From contig NZ_JACZEP010000001.1 in NCBI RefSeq assembly GCF_014863355.1, forward strand, positions 1,054,001 through 1,118,000: a DNA stretch of 64,000 nt, given 5' to 3'. This document shows, piece by piece, positions 37,301 to 46,835 of this stretch. The notes under the pieces were generated by a model that saw only the letters and a program-made list of their open reading frames with translations, was not told the DNA's origin and did not search any database. How positions within the stretch are numbered: position 1 is the first letter of the stretch; every line of letters begins with the position of its first letter. The stretch comes from Aminobacter carboxidus. Its GTDB lineage: Bacteria > Pseudomonadota > Alphaproteobacteria > Rhizobiales > Rhizobiaceae. Made by a program: the position numbers and the translations under genes.

Positions 37301-40300
37301 CGACGCCCATCTCCATCGTGGTCGAGCAATTCAGGATGTTGATCCTGCCGTCCTTGAACTCTTGCTCGTAGCGACGCAGGCGGCGGCTGTCTTGTTGAGC
37401 GGAATGCTCCGCCGAACGTGCGTAGTCGGCAAACAGCGCTATTCGATCGGAGAAGGCGAGCCAGAGTCCCTTGCCCTTTAGTTCATTGATTGTCGGATCG
37501 GCTTCGATCCACTCTCGAGTAACCTTTCGCAAGGATTCGAGATCGACGCGGCCAAGCATCGGGGACGGGTGACGCGGCAGGGATATCGGGAGGGCATGAC
37601 GCCGATCCTCTGTGCCATTGTCCAGTCCGTACGGTGTCAATCCAAAGGGCGCGGCATCGAGGATGCGCCGCGTCACGGAGCAATGGAACCCCTGGATCAG
37701 GGGCGCGACGAAAGCCTTGTCGAAATCGAAGATGCGCCGCTCTGGATCGGCCGAAAATGTCGACAGAACTTGCCGCCAGGCCGCCTGCAGGCATTCGTCG
37801 AGATCGGCGCGATCGGTCGCCGAACCCAAGTCAAGTCCGAGGCCCTGAAGCAAGAAAGCGACCGGCCGCGACCTTGGGTTTGCACGAAAGTGGCCGTTTG
37901 GCCAGGCGCGCAGCCTTTTGTCGCCGTATGTATCGTCTTCCGGTCCGACCAGCGAATGTCGGTGGCTTTTGTGTGCGATCCAGTGGTGCATCTGCTGATC
38001 GATCGCCACGAAGCCGTTGGCGCGCACGAAATGCGTGAGGACCGCGTCCAGGTAGGATCGCCATTCCTCGATCGTCTTGCCACGTCGCCGGAATGCGTCG
38101 GGAAGCTGGGATGGCGTGAGGCGATCGACAGCTGGGTGGCGCAGCCGGGCAAGCCCAAGCGTCTCGACGGAATTCGCCCGCTTCGGGCGTCGAGAGAACT
38201 CGCGGAGCAGAAGAAATTCGGCTGTCTTGTGTGCGCTCGTGAAGAGTTCTTCATCTCTCGACTGCCAGATCGGCAGAATCCACTCCGATACCTCGATCCG
38301 CTCGGCCAGTCGGCTCACAAGCTCCGGCCAGGCGATACCATCCGTGCGTCCCGCTGCGAGGGCCTTCAGTTGTGCCTTGTGAGAAGCGATCATGCCTTGG
38401 AGGGCGGGAACACGAGATTGAGCGAAAGCGGTCTCCAGTCCGACGAGATCCGCTTCGACCTTCGCAATCTCCTCGGCAGCACCAGGTGCAGGCATCATCG
38501 ATGCCTGCACCTGGTGATAGACGAAGGAACGCACGAAGTTGCGTTCGGCCTCCACCTGAAGCTTGGCCGCCATGCGCGCGGTGCCCTGCCTGCTGTCAGT
38601 GAAGGAGAGCAGCCGCCGTCCGCCGCTGGGCAACTGGACACCCTCCGACGCCTTGGCGGGCTCCACCCCCTCAAGCAGGATTGGAGCGGCGTTGCCGAGA
38701 ATGAACGGAGCGCCGAAGCGCAGAGGCCTCAGCCGCCTCGCTTCGTGATCCTTCCCGGGCCGGGGCTTGCAATGTGGGCATGCACGGCTGCCGAAATGAT
38801 CCTCGCAATGCAGTGTGAGGCCGTTTTCGGCAGGCGCATCGACGACACGCCACCCTTTTTGTCGATCAAGCCAGAAACTGCGCGCCGCAGGCGTTGGATT
38901 GGCGGCAAAGAGGCGGTCTAGTTCCAACTGGCTGTCTTCATCATCCGCCCGCTCGTCGCTGTCGGGATCCTCGGATTCATCTGCCTCACCGTCGTCGCCT
39001 TCCCGGGCACGGTCGAAAGCAAACTCGTCCCGCGGCGGGTTGCGAAGCGGCGCTGCAAGGCGCGAACCTCTCTCGGTTCCTTCGAGATACGCTTCGCCAC
39101 ATTCCGTGCAACTCACGATTTCCAGCACTGGCGCGCCACAGCACGGGCATTTGTCCGCACGGTCTGGCAGGATGTCTCCGAAAGGCCAATCCGGTGGCCG
39201 CCTGTCGCAACCGGAATTGATGCAACTCCAAACGCCTGCGACAGCCCGCTCAAATGCGTGGAGGCGGATAGGAGCGAGGCGTACCTCTTCACCGATGTCG
39301 TTGCTGCGCGCAGCTCTCGACAGCGCCGTGACAAGATCCGGTGGGGTCACGTCAAAGCGTCGCGCCGGCGCTTCGAAAGCAGCCAAGGGAACGCCGCCTG
39401 CAAACAGCCTTTCCACCAGGCGCCAGGTTTCTGCATCTCGCCCCAGAGTATCGAAGAGTTGAGATGGGGTAGCTTGCCGAATGTCCGTCTTCCCTTCGGA
39501 AACGGTATCCTGAGGACGAGCGGGCATCATGCGATGCCCTTCGATCACATGGACCTGGCTGTCCGGAATGCCTGCGACATCCGCCAGGAACCTCTGCAGG
39601 TGTTCGCGCACCTTCTCGCCCGATCCGATCGTGGCCGAGGTCGCGACAAAGCGCACCTCATCCGGTTTGACGTCGAATGCCAGAAGGACACGTCGAAGAA
39701 GCAGTGCGATCTCCGCCGCAGCCGCGCCGACCAGCGCGTGAGCCTCATCGAGGACGATCCATTTGATCTTGCCCTTGGATGTCTCGATGATCGGCTGGTC
39801 TTCCCGACGCGCCAGCATGTATTCGAGCATAGTGACGTTGGTGACGAGAATGGGGGGAGGACTCGTCCTTAGTTGCACGCGATCGATGACCTGCTCGGGC
39901 GTGTTCCGTCGCGCGGAATCCCTAGCGTCCTGGGGCAGATCTCCGTTGTAGAGACAGAACCGAATTTTGCCCCCGAAAGGTTTCGTCCACGCCGACAGCC
40001 GCTCCTTCTGGCTTTCGATGAGCGCGTTAAGCGGGTAGAGCATGATGGCCTGAACACCTTCGAGCGATCCACGCCCGGCTGAAGCTTGGGCCGCCAGGTC
40101 GCTCAGAATCGGAAGGAGGAAACACTCCGTCTTTCCTGAACCCGTTCCGGACGTCACGAGAACCGATTGCGGATTTGGCATGGTGAGACAGCGCCAGGCG
40201 TCTGTCTGATGCCGGAACGGCTTGCGACTCTTCGGAAAGCGATAGTCGTGGCCCTCAGGAAGGGCGTCCAGCGCCTCGACGAGATCGTGATGCAGCAGTT

Positions 40301-40511
40301 TTCCAGACAGCGCCACCATCGCTTCGGCCGAGGTGACGAACGGATGGGCACCCTCCAGAACAGGCTCCTGCAGGAGCGAGCCGGTCCGGCTGCTTCCCGC
40401 CAATAACTCTCGCAGATGACGACGCAGGCCGTCATGTGCCAGACCAGACTGTGCAATAATGGCTTCGGCCGTTCGCCGTTTTACCTCTTCAAGAATTTCA
40501 AAAGGGGTCAT
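34383..40511 (-). CDS. druE: Large DEAH helicase with DUF1998-type region, Druantia DruE-like
   Basis: A 2042-aa protein. An SF2 helicase core starts with Walker A GTGSGKTE (about residue 122), VLDEAHAL (about 254), then the C-terminal core with TTMEMGVDIGSVSSVMM (about 1060) and QRVGRAGRRGQAVAL. A Cys-rich ribbon (CAECGASD and CCHVCGAE, about 1380) and the DUF1998-type zinc segment CETPGCESGCASC (about 1635) follow, plus a tail of about 400 residues with no known domain. Size and layout match DruE of the Druantia phage-defence systems. It is 10 bp after the DruH-like gene, as expected for type III (DruH and DruE). The mechanism of Druantia is not settled. Confidence 0.85.
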   Translation of the reverse strand: MTPFEILEEVKRRTAEAIIAQSGLAHDGLRRHLRELLAGSSRTGSLLQEPVLEGAHPFVTSAEAMVALSGKLLHHDLVEALDALPEGHDYRFPKSRKPFRHQTDAWRCLTMPNPQSVLVTSGTGSGKTECFLLPILSDLAAQASAGRGSLEGVQAIMLYPLNALIESQKERLSAWTKPFGGKIRFCLYNGDLPQDARDSARRNTPEQVIDRVQLRTSPPPILVTNVTMLEYMLARREDQPIIETSKGKIKWIVLDEAHALVGAAAAEIALLLRRVLLAFDVKPDEVRFVATSATIGSGEKVREHLQRFLADVAGIPDSQVHVIEGHRMMPARPQDTVSEGKTDIRQATPSQLFDTLGRDAETWRLVERLFAGGVPLAAFEAPARRFDVTPPDLVTALSRAARSNDIGEEVRLAPIRLHAFERAVAGVWSCINSGCDRRPPDWPFGDILPDRADKCPCCGAPVLEIVSCTECGEAYLEGTERGSRLAAPLRNPPRDEFAFDRAREGDDGEADESEDPDSDERADDEDSQLELDRLFAANPTPAARSFWLDRQKGWRVVDAPAENGLTLHCEDHFGSRACPHCKPRPGKDHEARRLRPLRFGAPFILGNAAPILLEGVEPAKASEGVQLPSGGRRLLSFTDSRQGTARMAAKLQVEAERNFVRSFVYHQVQASMMPAPGAAEEIAKVEADLVGLETAFAQSRVPALQGMIASHKAQLKALAAGRTDGIAWPELVSRLAERIEVSEWILPIWQSRDEELFTSAHKTAEFLLLREFSRRPKRANSVETLGLARLRHPAVDRLTPSQLPDAFRRRGKTIEEWRSYLDAVLTHFVRANGFVAIDQQMHHWIAHKSHRHSLVGPEDDTYGDKRLRAWPNGHFRANPRSRPVAFLLQGLGLDLGSATDRADLDECLQAAWRQVLSTFSADPERRIFDFDKAFVAPLIQGFHCSVTRRILDAAPFGLTPYGLDNGTEDRRHALPISLPRHPSPMLGRVDLESLRKVTREWIEADPTINELKGKGLWLAFSDRIALFADYARSAEHSAQQDSRRLRRYEQEFKDGRINILNCSTTMEMGVDIGSVSSVMMTNVPPSIANYRQRVGRAGRRGQAVALAFTFCKDRPLDREAFRDPSGFLLRSMAAPKVTLSSRPIVQRHVNAYLLGAFMRERAGDALKMQIGAFLGCPADIKESRPLRADRPVEIFVEWLERPGTAQAHQERINHLTKRSILERDLTLIQNTRDAIVQATRTFVADWEGLVALAKDEGVREAGQTRMTVELKRLCGEFLLSGLADRGFLPGHGFPSDVVTFLPGKQFKLPDETTPDGNRHRRAVGPQRSLDLAIRDYAPGSEVVLDGLVHKSAGVTLNWKRPASEEGIAEIQSLRFHWRCAECGASDTKRGGRPDCCHVCGAEKPETIEFLRPAGFSVDPRERAHAETDTPTYVPPEDPIASTRGTPWGSLPVPELGRFRCSSEGLVYYSNRGGGSGYGYAICLHCGRAEADMDNHGLATPPPALVGHKPLRYRKGEDFCPGNERPFAIKRNVSLGHEITTDVLELQPQHPLRRAGANALVIALREALAQELGIEADEMGFAVTRSRNGLGADAVSLFLFDRAAGGAGFATSFEFMMRPVIKRAERILDCETPGCESGCASCVLTSDAPDGKDELDRRAALDFVRKHFSFPLDLDDRDKFAPDAELSLVPIDEIHRELGRAAQSQLTIFLPQWHATSAATDWGPKQQFLSWSLKGHRVRLALPKAKLMQLNSAEKLALRDFALRYQISLVSADAPLFENGSVAIAAVEGDASCAVWTSSEEDACAMGPTWGRPIHRPLAKAAMPIEAPTSAIDLEDLLPPPGAQLIEVGTELDLDLSTFGARAAGLLGDLLEKCGAWENVPISRIVYQDGYVSSPLVARLLIETVSHLASSSGSTEAELIVETRPPRVLEQRGDPWQLWHDWREAADQHDVVTLLGRQRGLRASLQHKEVPHGRYLRVEYENGARATIVLDQGFGAWTPPRNLRVRHDFQADAAAQARQLAAINVVLQRKGSGGTYVVAMPGG

Positions 40512-40521
40512 TGGGATCCCA

Positions 40522-43500
40522 TCAGCTGTAATAATCTAGGAAATGGGACCATGCGCCCGCGACATATGCTGGGTCCGAGCGCAGCGCCTGCCGAACGATC
40601 AGAGATTGCTCTCGGTCTACCGAGAATTTTTCGTGGACGCCAAGGGCGAGCAAAGCAGGTGCAAAGAGGCCGGCAAAGGACTCGTGAGATTTCGACGCAA
40701 TGTCCTCGTGGATACGTATACCTCGCGATGCCAGAGATGACGCAATGTCGTTCGGCATCTCGCTGCCTCGGTGAAATTGAGCCGCTACGTAACTGCTGGT
40801 CAATTCCTTGAGCGATGGCCTGCCGGGCGAGACGGCGGATGGCAATCCGATGCGTGCAAAAATCGAAATGAGAGCGGGCTCCAGCGCCAATAGACCATCA
40901 CGAAGCGACGTCAGCCGCCCGAGCGCCGCACCTGCCGCTTTCTGAGCCCCGAGAACGGGCTCTAGAGCCTCCTGGACCGCAGCGTACTCAGCATGAAACA
41001 CCGTCGCCCAGCTCTTCAGCGGCAACCCCATCCACAGAAAGGGGAGCTCGTCCTGCAGTGCCCAGATAACGCTGCGGTCACCCTCATCTCTAGCGCTGAC
41101 CAGAAGGCGAAGCGCGGCCTCCGGAACCTCGGGTAGCAGCTTCAGGGCATCAAATGCGCTGGCTGGCAGGCCGTTCAGGTTGAGAGCGGCGTCAAGTAGC
41201 CATTCGAGGTCCTCGGTCTCATCCTTTCCCTGCCCGCAATGCCGCAAGGCGATGACGAGCGCTTGGCGCCGCTCCTCATAGTCGGAGATTGAAATGCAGG
41301 CGGCCAGGCCTCTAGACGAGAGCCCTGCCTGACTTGTTCGGCTTAGGGGAGCTGGTCGGGAAACGACATCGATTCCTTCCCTCAGATAGACTAAGCACGG
41401 CCCGAAACAGCGTTCCGGCAAACGCCACAACCCGAAAACATCGAGTTCGAGTTCATGTTCGTACGCCGGCTTCAGGAGCATCCGTCCAACGAGGCGCACC
41501 CCGGCACCATTGTGAGACGTCCAGCTGACTTTTCCGTCAATGATGCTGAGCTGCTCGTAACGATAGCGAGAAACGCGGATCGGCAGGCGGAAATCGCCGA
41601 GGAAGTCTAGCTCGACGAGGTCGTCCTGGTTCGGCAAGGTAGCCAAGGTCTCGCTGATCGCAGCCCGTAGAATTCCGAGGGGCAGCTCGCCATCGATCTC
41701 TTTCTTGAAACCCGACCTTGAGCCCTTAGGCGCGACCTGAAGCGTCGTCTGCCGCGGGGCGATTGCGATTGCGCCACGCAATTGAGACAGATCAATACGA
41801 GTCCCCGGCTGAATGACCCCGCCGTCCGCGAGGACAATGCCGGCCTCTCTCCCTGCGAGCGGGACAACAATGTCGAACGCGGGTCCGCCCGGTGGCTGCA
41901 ATGTGAGAGGTAGGCGGTAGATCGGTCGCCCGGGGAATTGGATCGTCAGCCTGCCAGGCTCGATCTCGTGCATCTCGCGGCACGGATCTCCACTCGAGAC
42001 TTTCCACCCAGGCAAATTGTTGAGGCGAATCTCACCTGCTTGCATTGCGGTCATCGCGCCCCGGATGGCCGCATTCTCCGGGATTAGCGACAGCAGGCGC
42101 TTCTCGATCTGTATGCCTGCTTCGGGATCCCGCCATGATAGCTCGAACAATCCTAATCCACGCAAGGCTCCGTTTAGAGGCTGCCATTTGCCCCCGGGAC
42201 GTCGCTGAAAGAGTTCTCCCGGTCTCGGCTGCCGCGTCTTTCCTCGCTCCTCACGGATCATGGGCGCGACAGGAGACAACGCGAGCTCAAACCGGCCGTC
42301 GGCGAGTTCGAAGCCGGGGCCTGCCATAGTCGTCAGTTCGAGCTCTTGTTCTCGGCTATCGGTGTTCGGCTCTATCCTGAAGCGGACTGACTCGTGTTCA
42401 TTCGCCCGGAAATAGGCGGTGCCGCTGAGACGTATGAGCTTGCAAGCGATCGTCGGCACATCTTCGATCTCGGCGATGACACCTTCTGACCCAGCTTCCA
42501 CCGTCCAGTCCCTTGGAACTAGCACATGGAGCGTTTTGGCCGGAGAGCTCACGGAGCCTGCTCGAATAAACCGTAGAATCGTCCGATCTGGCGTCGACCC
42601 CTCATCCTCCTGGAACACCAGAACGTCGGACCTTAGTGCATCTCCCCTTGGCCATGTCCAGAGCGTGGGGGCTCCCTCGGGTGCGGTAAGAGAGACAGTG
42701 ACAGGTGCCACGAACGGGTAGTCAACCAGAAGTCTTGCGACGCGCGAGGACGGATGGATCCTCCACCGCCGCTGCTCTCCGATCGGGGGCTCCAGCAGCG
42801 CAAGCTCGCCGCCATAATGTTTGCCAAGTTCGCCCGACGGAATTGCGCGCAGCCTTGCTCCCATAGAGGGGGCTGTGAGACGGGAGACTGAAACCTCGCC
42901 ATCGGCCAGGATTTGCACGGCAGGTCGCCATTGGCCATCCTGTTTGACAAGGAACCGACGGGCTTCCACCCCTTCTGTGGCCAGCCCGCTTAACTTCTCG
43001 TCGAGAAGATCGGTCAAAAGGCCAGACACCAGTCCGGAATCCTTGGCCGCGACGTACAGAGGAAGCTCATCCAGCCAGCCAGGGTGCTTGACATCTAGAA
43101 CCGCCGAGTTGGCGATTTTGCCGCCTCCTATGTCTTCGGCTTCGCGTCGTAGCTGAATGAGGCGTGCTGCGAGTTCTGCACACAGCTCGATGAAGTCGTC
43201 CCGCTGATAGCTCTTGCGCATCCGGCCACGTTCTTCGTCGGCGATCGCGAGGATATCCTGGTGGGTGTCGAGGCGATGGGTGATCGCACGGCGCATTATC
43301 GTCCGGAGATAGAATTTGAGCCAGCCTCGCTCGTTCTCAGTAAGGATTCGCACCGGGAATCCGCCTTCGAGAGCCAGCGTTAAGAGGAATTCACGGGCGT
43401 TGTCGCTGGTCCGAAGCTCGCGGCGCCAATATCCGAGCCCAAGGAGTGTGAGTTCTTGCTTGCTCGGATAGGGGACCGATGGGAAAATATCGGGGGCCAG

Positions 43501-43968
43501 TTCATTCCATCTGAGAAAAGTCGACTCGGATTCACGCCTGAACCACTCGGCGCAGAATGCGACGAACAGGGCGCCGGCGCGCCGGTCCGGCGTTACCAGC
43601 CGACCACTGCTGGAAAGCTCGTGCAAGATTCGTTTCGCTGCACCATATTCGGCGTCGACCATGCGGTAGCGATAAAGGGGCTCGCCATTCGGCTGCGGCA
43701 GCCCTCTCGCGCCAAGATAAGCGCGGAGCCATTCGCGAACAGGGCCCGACGACAATGGTTTTGACGCCATCCTTGCACACCCGCTTGTGCGGGCAGCGCG
43801 GCGTAGCGTCACCACCTCTATTTGCAGTTCCAGTGCATCATCGCTTGTTCGGCTCTTTAGTTCCTGGTTCAGAATTTCCAGAAACTGTAAGTCATCCCGA
43901 CGCTGCTGGAACATCTCGGCGAGCTGCTCGTCTAGCAAAGACGACAGATCGGAATATTCTCCGCCCAA
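40522..43968 (-). CDS. druH: Large protein of Druantia DruH type
   Basis: A 1148-aa protein with no recognisable catalytic motif. It starts at a TTG that has GGTGGAG in front; the first about 60 residues form a coiled coil (LLDEQLAEMFQQRRDDLQFL). The rest is mixed with many beta-rich stretches and a helical C-terminal third. Size, lack of domains and strict pairing with a DruE-like helicase match DruH (the STY4851/ECs_5259-type family) of type III Druantia. The call leans on gene context more than on motifs. Confidence 0.75.
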   Translation of the reverse strand: MGGEYSDLSSLLDEQLAEMFQQRRDDLQFLEILNQELKSRTSDDALELQIEVVTLRRAARTSGCARMASKPLSSGPVREWLRAYLGARGLPQPNGEPLYRYRMVDAEYGAAKRILHELSSSGRLVTPDRRAGALFVAFCAEWFRRESESTFLRWNELAPDIFPSVPYPSKQELTLLGLGYWRRELRTSDNAREFLLTLALEGGFPVRILTENERGWLKFYLRTIMRRAITHRLDTHQDILAIADEERGRMRKSYQRDDFIELCAELAARLIQLRREAEDIGGGKIANSAVLDVKHPGWLDELPLYVAAKDSGLVSGLLTDLLDEKLSGLATEGVEARRFLVKQDGQWRPAVQILADGEVSVSRLTAPSMGARLRAIPSGELGKHYGGELALLEPPIGEQRRWRIHPSSRVARLLVDYPFVAPVTVSLTAPEGAPTLWTWPRGDALRSDVLVFQEDEGSTPDRTILRFIRAGSVSSPAKTLHVLVPRDWTVEAGSEGVIAEIEDVPTIACKLIRLSGTAYFRANEHESVRFRIEPNTDSREQELELTTMAGPGFELADGRFELALSPVAPMIREERGKTRQPRPGELFQRRPGGKWQPLNGALRGLGLFELSWRDPEAGIQIEKRLLSLIPENAAIRGAMTAMQAGEIRLNNLPGWKVSSGDPCREMHEIEPGRLTIQFPGRPIYRLPLTLQPPGGPAFDIVVPLAGREAGIVLADGGVIQPGTRIDLSQLRGAIAIAPRQTTLQVAPKGSRSGFKKEIDGELPLGILRAAISETLATLPNQDDLVELDFLGDFRLPIRVSRYRYEQLSIIDGKVSWTSHNGAGVRLVGRMLLKPAYEHELELDVFGLWRLPERCFGPCLVYLREGIDVVSRPAPLSRTSQAGLSSRGLAACISISDYEERRQALVIALRHCGQGKDETEDLEWLLDAALNLNGLPASAFDALKLLPEVPEAALRLLVSARDEGDRSVIWALQDELPFLWMGLPLKSWATVFHAEYAAVQEALEPVLGAQKAAGAALGRLTSLRDGLLALEPALISIFARIGLPSAVSPGRPSLKELTSSYVAAQFHRGSEMPNDIASSLASRGIRIHEDIASKSHESFAGLFAPALLALGVHEKFSVDREQSLIVRQALRSDPAYVAGAWSHFLDYYS

Positions 43969-44266
43969 TTCTCCACCCTTTTTTCCCCACCTTAGGTTGC
44001 ACGAATTATCTGCGAAAGGAACCCAACCTTGAAGCGGGCTCCGGAAAGGGTGTTCAAACCCTTAGCCGGATATCCGCAATAATCGCCGTGCGCGATTTCC
44101 GAATGGGCTTCCGCAAGGGACTCGATTCCGCTTTGCTCGCGAAATGATCTCCGCTGCGTTCGCCTCGAAACCGGATGTTCCCTTCAGGTAGCGGAGGTGT
44201 TGAGGGTCGCCACTACCAACTCAGTTGGCTCCCGACCGACCCGAGATAGGATGACTTACGGACCAT
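43969..44266. other. Intergenic stretch between recombinase module and Druantia pair
   Basis: 298 bp without a credible gene. It separates the four-gene recombinase module from the Druantia pair and probably holds the Druantia promoter. I see no clear hairpin terminator or repeat in it. Confidence 0.5.
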
Positions 44267-44776
44267 TCACATCGCGGATCGAAGACCCCGAATCTCTTCC
44301 TCCAGCTCGGCGCATCTTCGATTAAGGCGAGCAATCTCGTTAGCTTGCTCAACGAACTCAAGCTCGGCCTGGACCCATTGTTGCCTGATCAGGTCAGTCT
44401 TATCCTCGGCATTGTCGACCCTTTCCGTAACCGCCTTTCGGATAACCTTCTTGCCCTTGAGTTGCTTCTCCTTGATTGCCTTAAGCCAATCATTGACCTT
44501 GCCTTTCAGGTCCTTGTGCCGTGGTTTCTGAAGGAGCGCGCGATCAAGGCCAGCGCGCCTCAGGACTTCCTCTGCGGTTAGTCTTCCTTCCGCATAAGGA
44601 TACAGGCCACCATATCGCTCGAGATCGAGCTCGATAGCCCGTTTGGCGCGTTCAATCTTGATGAGGGTCGTCGCGGCTTTTCGGCTAGCTGCTTTTCGCC
44701 CTTGCTCTGCGAGGCCAGCCGATGGCCTCAGCTTTGGAGCTTTTTCTCGGGAGTGTCGCTTGCGAACATCTACCAT
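44267..44776 (-). CDS. Small basic coiled-coil protein of the recombinase module (TnpC/GmtX-like)
   Basis: A 169-aa protein 7 bp after the third recombinase gene. It is rich in Lys/Arg. An N-terminal disordered basic tail leads to a helical part with GLYPYAEGRLTAEEVLRRAG, possibly a DNA-binding helix pair, and the C-terminal 60 residues form a coiled coil (EFVEQANEIARLNRR, ELEEEIRGL). In Tn554 the third gene tnpC is also a small helical protein that aids transposition; the Gamma-Mobile-Trio likewise has a small GmtX. Its role as a recombination helper is inferred from position and shape. Confidence 0.65.
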   Translation of the reverse strand: MVDVRKRHSREKAPKLRPSAGLAEQGRKAASRKAATTLIKIERAKRAIELDLERYGGLYPYAEGRLTAEEVLRRAGLDRALLQKPRHKDLKGKVNDWLKAIKEKQLKGKKVIRKAVTERVDNAEDKTDLIRQQWVQAELEFVEQANEIARLNRRCAELEEEIRGLRSAM

Positions 44777-44783
44777 CCCGGTT

Positions 44784-46835
44784 CTACGCGGCTTTGCGGC
44801 TGGACCAAATCATGCTCGCGGAGTGGCTGCTTGCGAGTATGCGTTCCCGCACGTCCTCCCAGCGATACAGATTGGCAAGGATTTGCCCCTCAATATTCGC
44901 AACAAGCAGGTCTGCGCCTTCTTCTGAGGCAGCGGCATGTTCATCAAGCAGCCTCGCCAACACCCCGGCGCAATCCGCTTTGGCACGAGCCATTTCAAGC
45001 CTGTGATCACAGTCCGTTCGGCACGCACCCGCATCTGGTGATCCCCGTCCCTGCGTGCACGGCCCGAACTGCCCAAGGCCTTTGGTGCAGAGGACGCCTG
45101 GCCGTACCAATTCCCAAAGGCGGCCGTTAAAGGTCAAAATCCTGATCGCTTCGGACATGCTGTCTGTTCCGAGTGCATGCTCCCCGCGGCGCATCTTAAA
45201 GTCAGCCAGGCCGACCCGAAGGGATACTGCGGCCGGGCCAGCCGCTGCCCCTAGTTCAACGTCAGCCAGCGCCTCTCCGGCGACCGCATATGCGATCTCG
45301 GCGGCAACTTTCTTTACGTCTTGGGCGATGGCCGGATCAGACAGCATATATTGCAATGTCATCTCAAGATCCTTGTGCCCGAAGAGATCCATCAGCACTT
45401 GAGGTGCCGCCGCCACGCACAGCGCTATTAACCGCGCCACGGTGTGACGCCATCTGTGCGAATGTGGTCTGCTACTTCCCGTGAGGTGGCTTAACCCCAA
45501 CTGTGACACGGCCTGGACCACCGGCTCGTTTACATTCCGAAGGGGAGAGCCGGCCGGTTCAGCTCCATCCTGAAGCAGCACCCAGAGATGTGCCTCGCCT
45601 TCAGGGCGAATGACACGCGCGATCTCCTGTTGAAGCTGGAGTGCCTTGAGGGCCCTAGGGTGCAAGGGCCAATCGCGTTCTTGACCGCGTTCCCCTTCGG
45701 CAAGCTTGAATGTGTTAGCTACGTAGCGACCTGTCCCGTGCGGATCCAAAGACCCGTCAGTGCCGTCGAGCGACTCGCTTGATCGGCCTCCGGTACAGAA
45801 ACTATGGACGCAATAATTCATTGCTTGGATCACGCCCACCATGATGTTGATACTAATCGCATCGCGGGGTGGCCATGCGGCGGTTGTTCTCTTCTCTCTC
45901 GCCCAAGTCATGGTCCAGGGGAGCTGAGTCACTCGCTTTCCCGTGGGGTCCCGCCAAGGGAAGTTGGCTATTATGGCTCTTCGCTCTTCGATCGTCTTGG
46001 GATGGCTCGTGCTACGTTTTGACTGTGCTGCGTGGGCCCGAAGCTCCGCCCAGCAGGCGACTATCGCGGAGCCGAGATTGTCTTGTAGCCACAACGCTCG
46101 GCCAACAATTTCCGTAACGAAGGGCTCGCTATAAGGCTCGGTAACCTTGCCCTTTTTCTGCTTCAGCTTGCTGGGTGGCGATTGCCCGCGACGTGTGGTT
46201 TCAATAGAGGGCTCAATTGAGACAGTTTCGACTTCAGTCGAATGTATGCTGAGGGGGAAATCCGACAAGACGCCACGCCCGCCAAGTTCGGCAAGATTCT
46301 TGATCACAGTGCTGATTGTGATCTGCGACCCGGAGCTCGGCGAAAGCGCCGAGCGCATTCTCTTCCAGTCAACTGATTGCAAATGTGACCAAAGCTGGCT
46401 GTCCAGCGCTGAATGATCGCCTGCGGACCATCGAGCCATTTTTACCAGCCATCGCGCTCTTCCCAACCAAGTGGAGACCTTAACCCGTCTAACACCTGAT
46501 TGAGTTCTGCGGGGTAGAGCCAATGCCAGGAGGGACTTTCGGAGGCTCTGATCGTAAAGCGGTACAGCGGCCGTTGCGTTGCGACTGTCGGGAAAGCATG
46601 AGGTCGTGAGAGTTCTGCTACTTAATCGTCTCAGGGTTCCAGGTGGCAACCAGGTCTCAGGAACAATCCAGATATCGTCACCAACCCGTACCCCTGGGAA
46701 GATCTCTAGAAGACTCACCTCTTCCCAGGTCCGCGCGCCCAGCGACGCATAGTCCCCGATGGCAACAGAGAGCGCCTCTCCCCAGCGTTCAGGGCGCGCG
46801 ATTTCGGTGGGACTAGTAAGCTGGAAAGGTATCAT
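44784..46835 (-). CDS. Tyrosine recombinase, large type with intact catalytic residues
   Basis: A 683-aa protein. The integrase core has box I CTGGRSSESL (Arg about residue 349), box II HSHRWRHTVARL (His/Arg, about 460) and LFGHKDLEMTLQYML with the nucleophile Tyr (about 497). After the core there is a Cys-rich segment with CTKG, GPCTQG, GACRTDC and ADCAG, possibly a zinc site, and a helical end. It resembles Tn554 TnpB or GmtZ-type integrases. It overlaps the upstream recombinase gene by 23 bp. Confidence 0.82.
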   Translation of the reverse strand: MIPFQLTSPTEIARPERWGEALSVAIGDYASLGARTWEEVSLLEIFPGVRVGDDIWIVPETWLPPGTLRRLSSRTLTTSCFPDSRNATAAVPLYDQSLRKSLLALALPRRTQSGVRRVKVSTWLGRARWLVKMARWSAGDHSALDSQLWSHLQSVDWKRMRSALSPSSGSQITISTVIKNLAELGGRGVLSDFPLSIHSTEVETVSIEPSIETTRRGQSPPSKLKQKKGKVTEPYSEPFVTEIVGRALWLQDNLGSAIVACWAELRAHAAQSKRSTSHPKTIEERRAIIANFPWRDPTGKRVTQLPWTMTWAREKRTTAAWPPRDAISINIMVGVIQAMNYCVHSFCTGGRSSESLDGTDGSLDPHGTGRYVANTFKLAEGERGQERDWPLHPRALKALQLQQEIARVIRPEGEAHLWVLLQDGAEPAGSPLRNVNEPVVQAVSQLGLSHLTGSSRPHSHRWRHTVARLIALCVAAAPQVLMDLFGHKDLEMTLQYMLSDPAIAQDVKKVAAEIAYAVAGEALADVELGAAAGPAAVSLRVGLADFKMRRGEHALGTDSMSEAIRILTFNGRLWELVRPGVLCTKGLGQFGPCTQGRGSPDAGACRTDCDHRLEMARAKADCAGVLARLLDEHAAASEEGADLLVANIEGQILANLYRWEDVRERILASSHSASMIWSSRKAA

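Noticed and set aside
34383-40511. DISARM helicase/DUF1998 genes
   Set aside because: In DISARM the helicase and DUF1998 proteins are separate genes with a PLD protein and a methylase; here helicase and DUF1998 are in one protein paired with a DruH-like gene, so Druantia III fits better.
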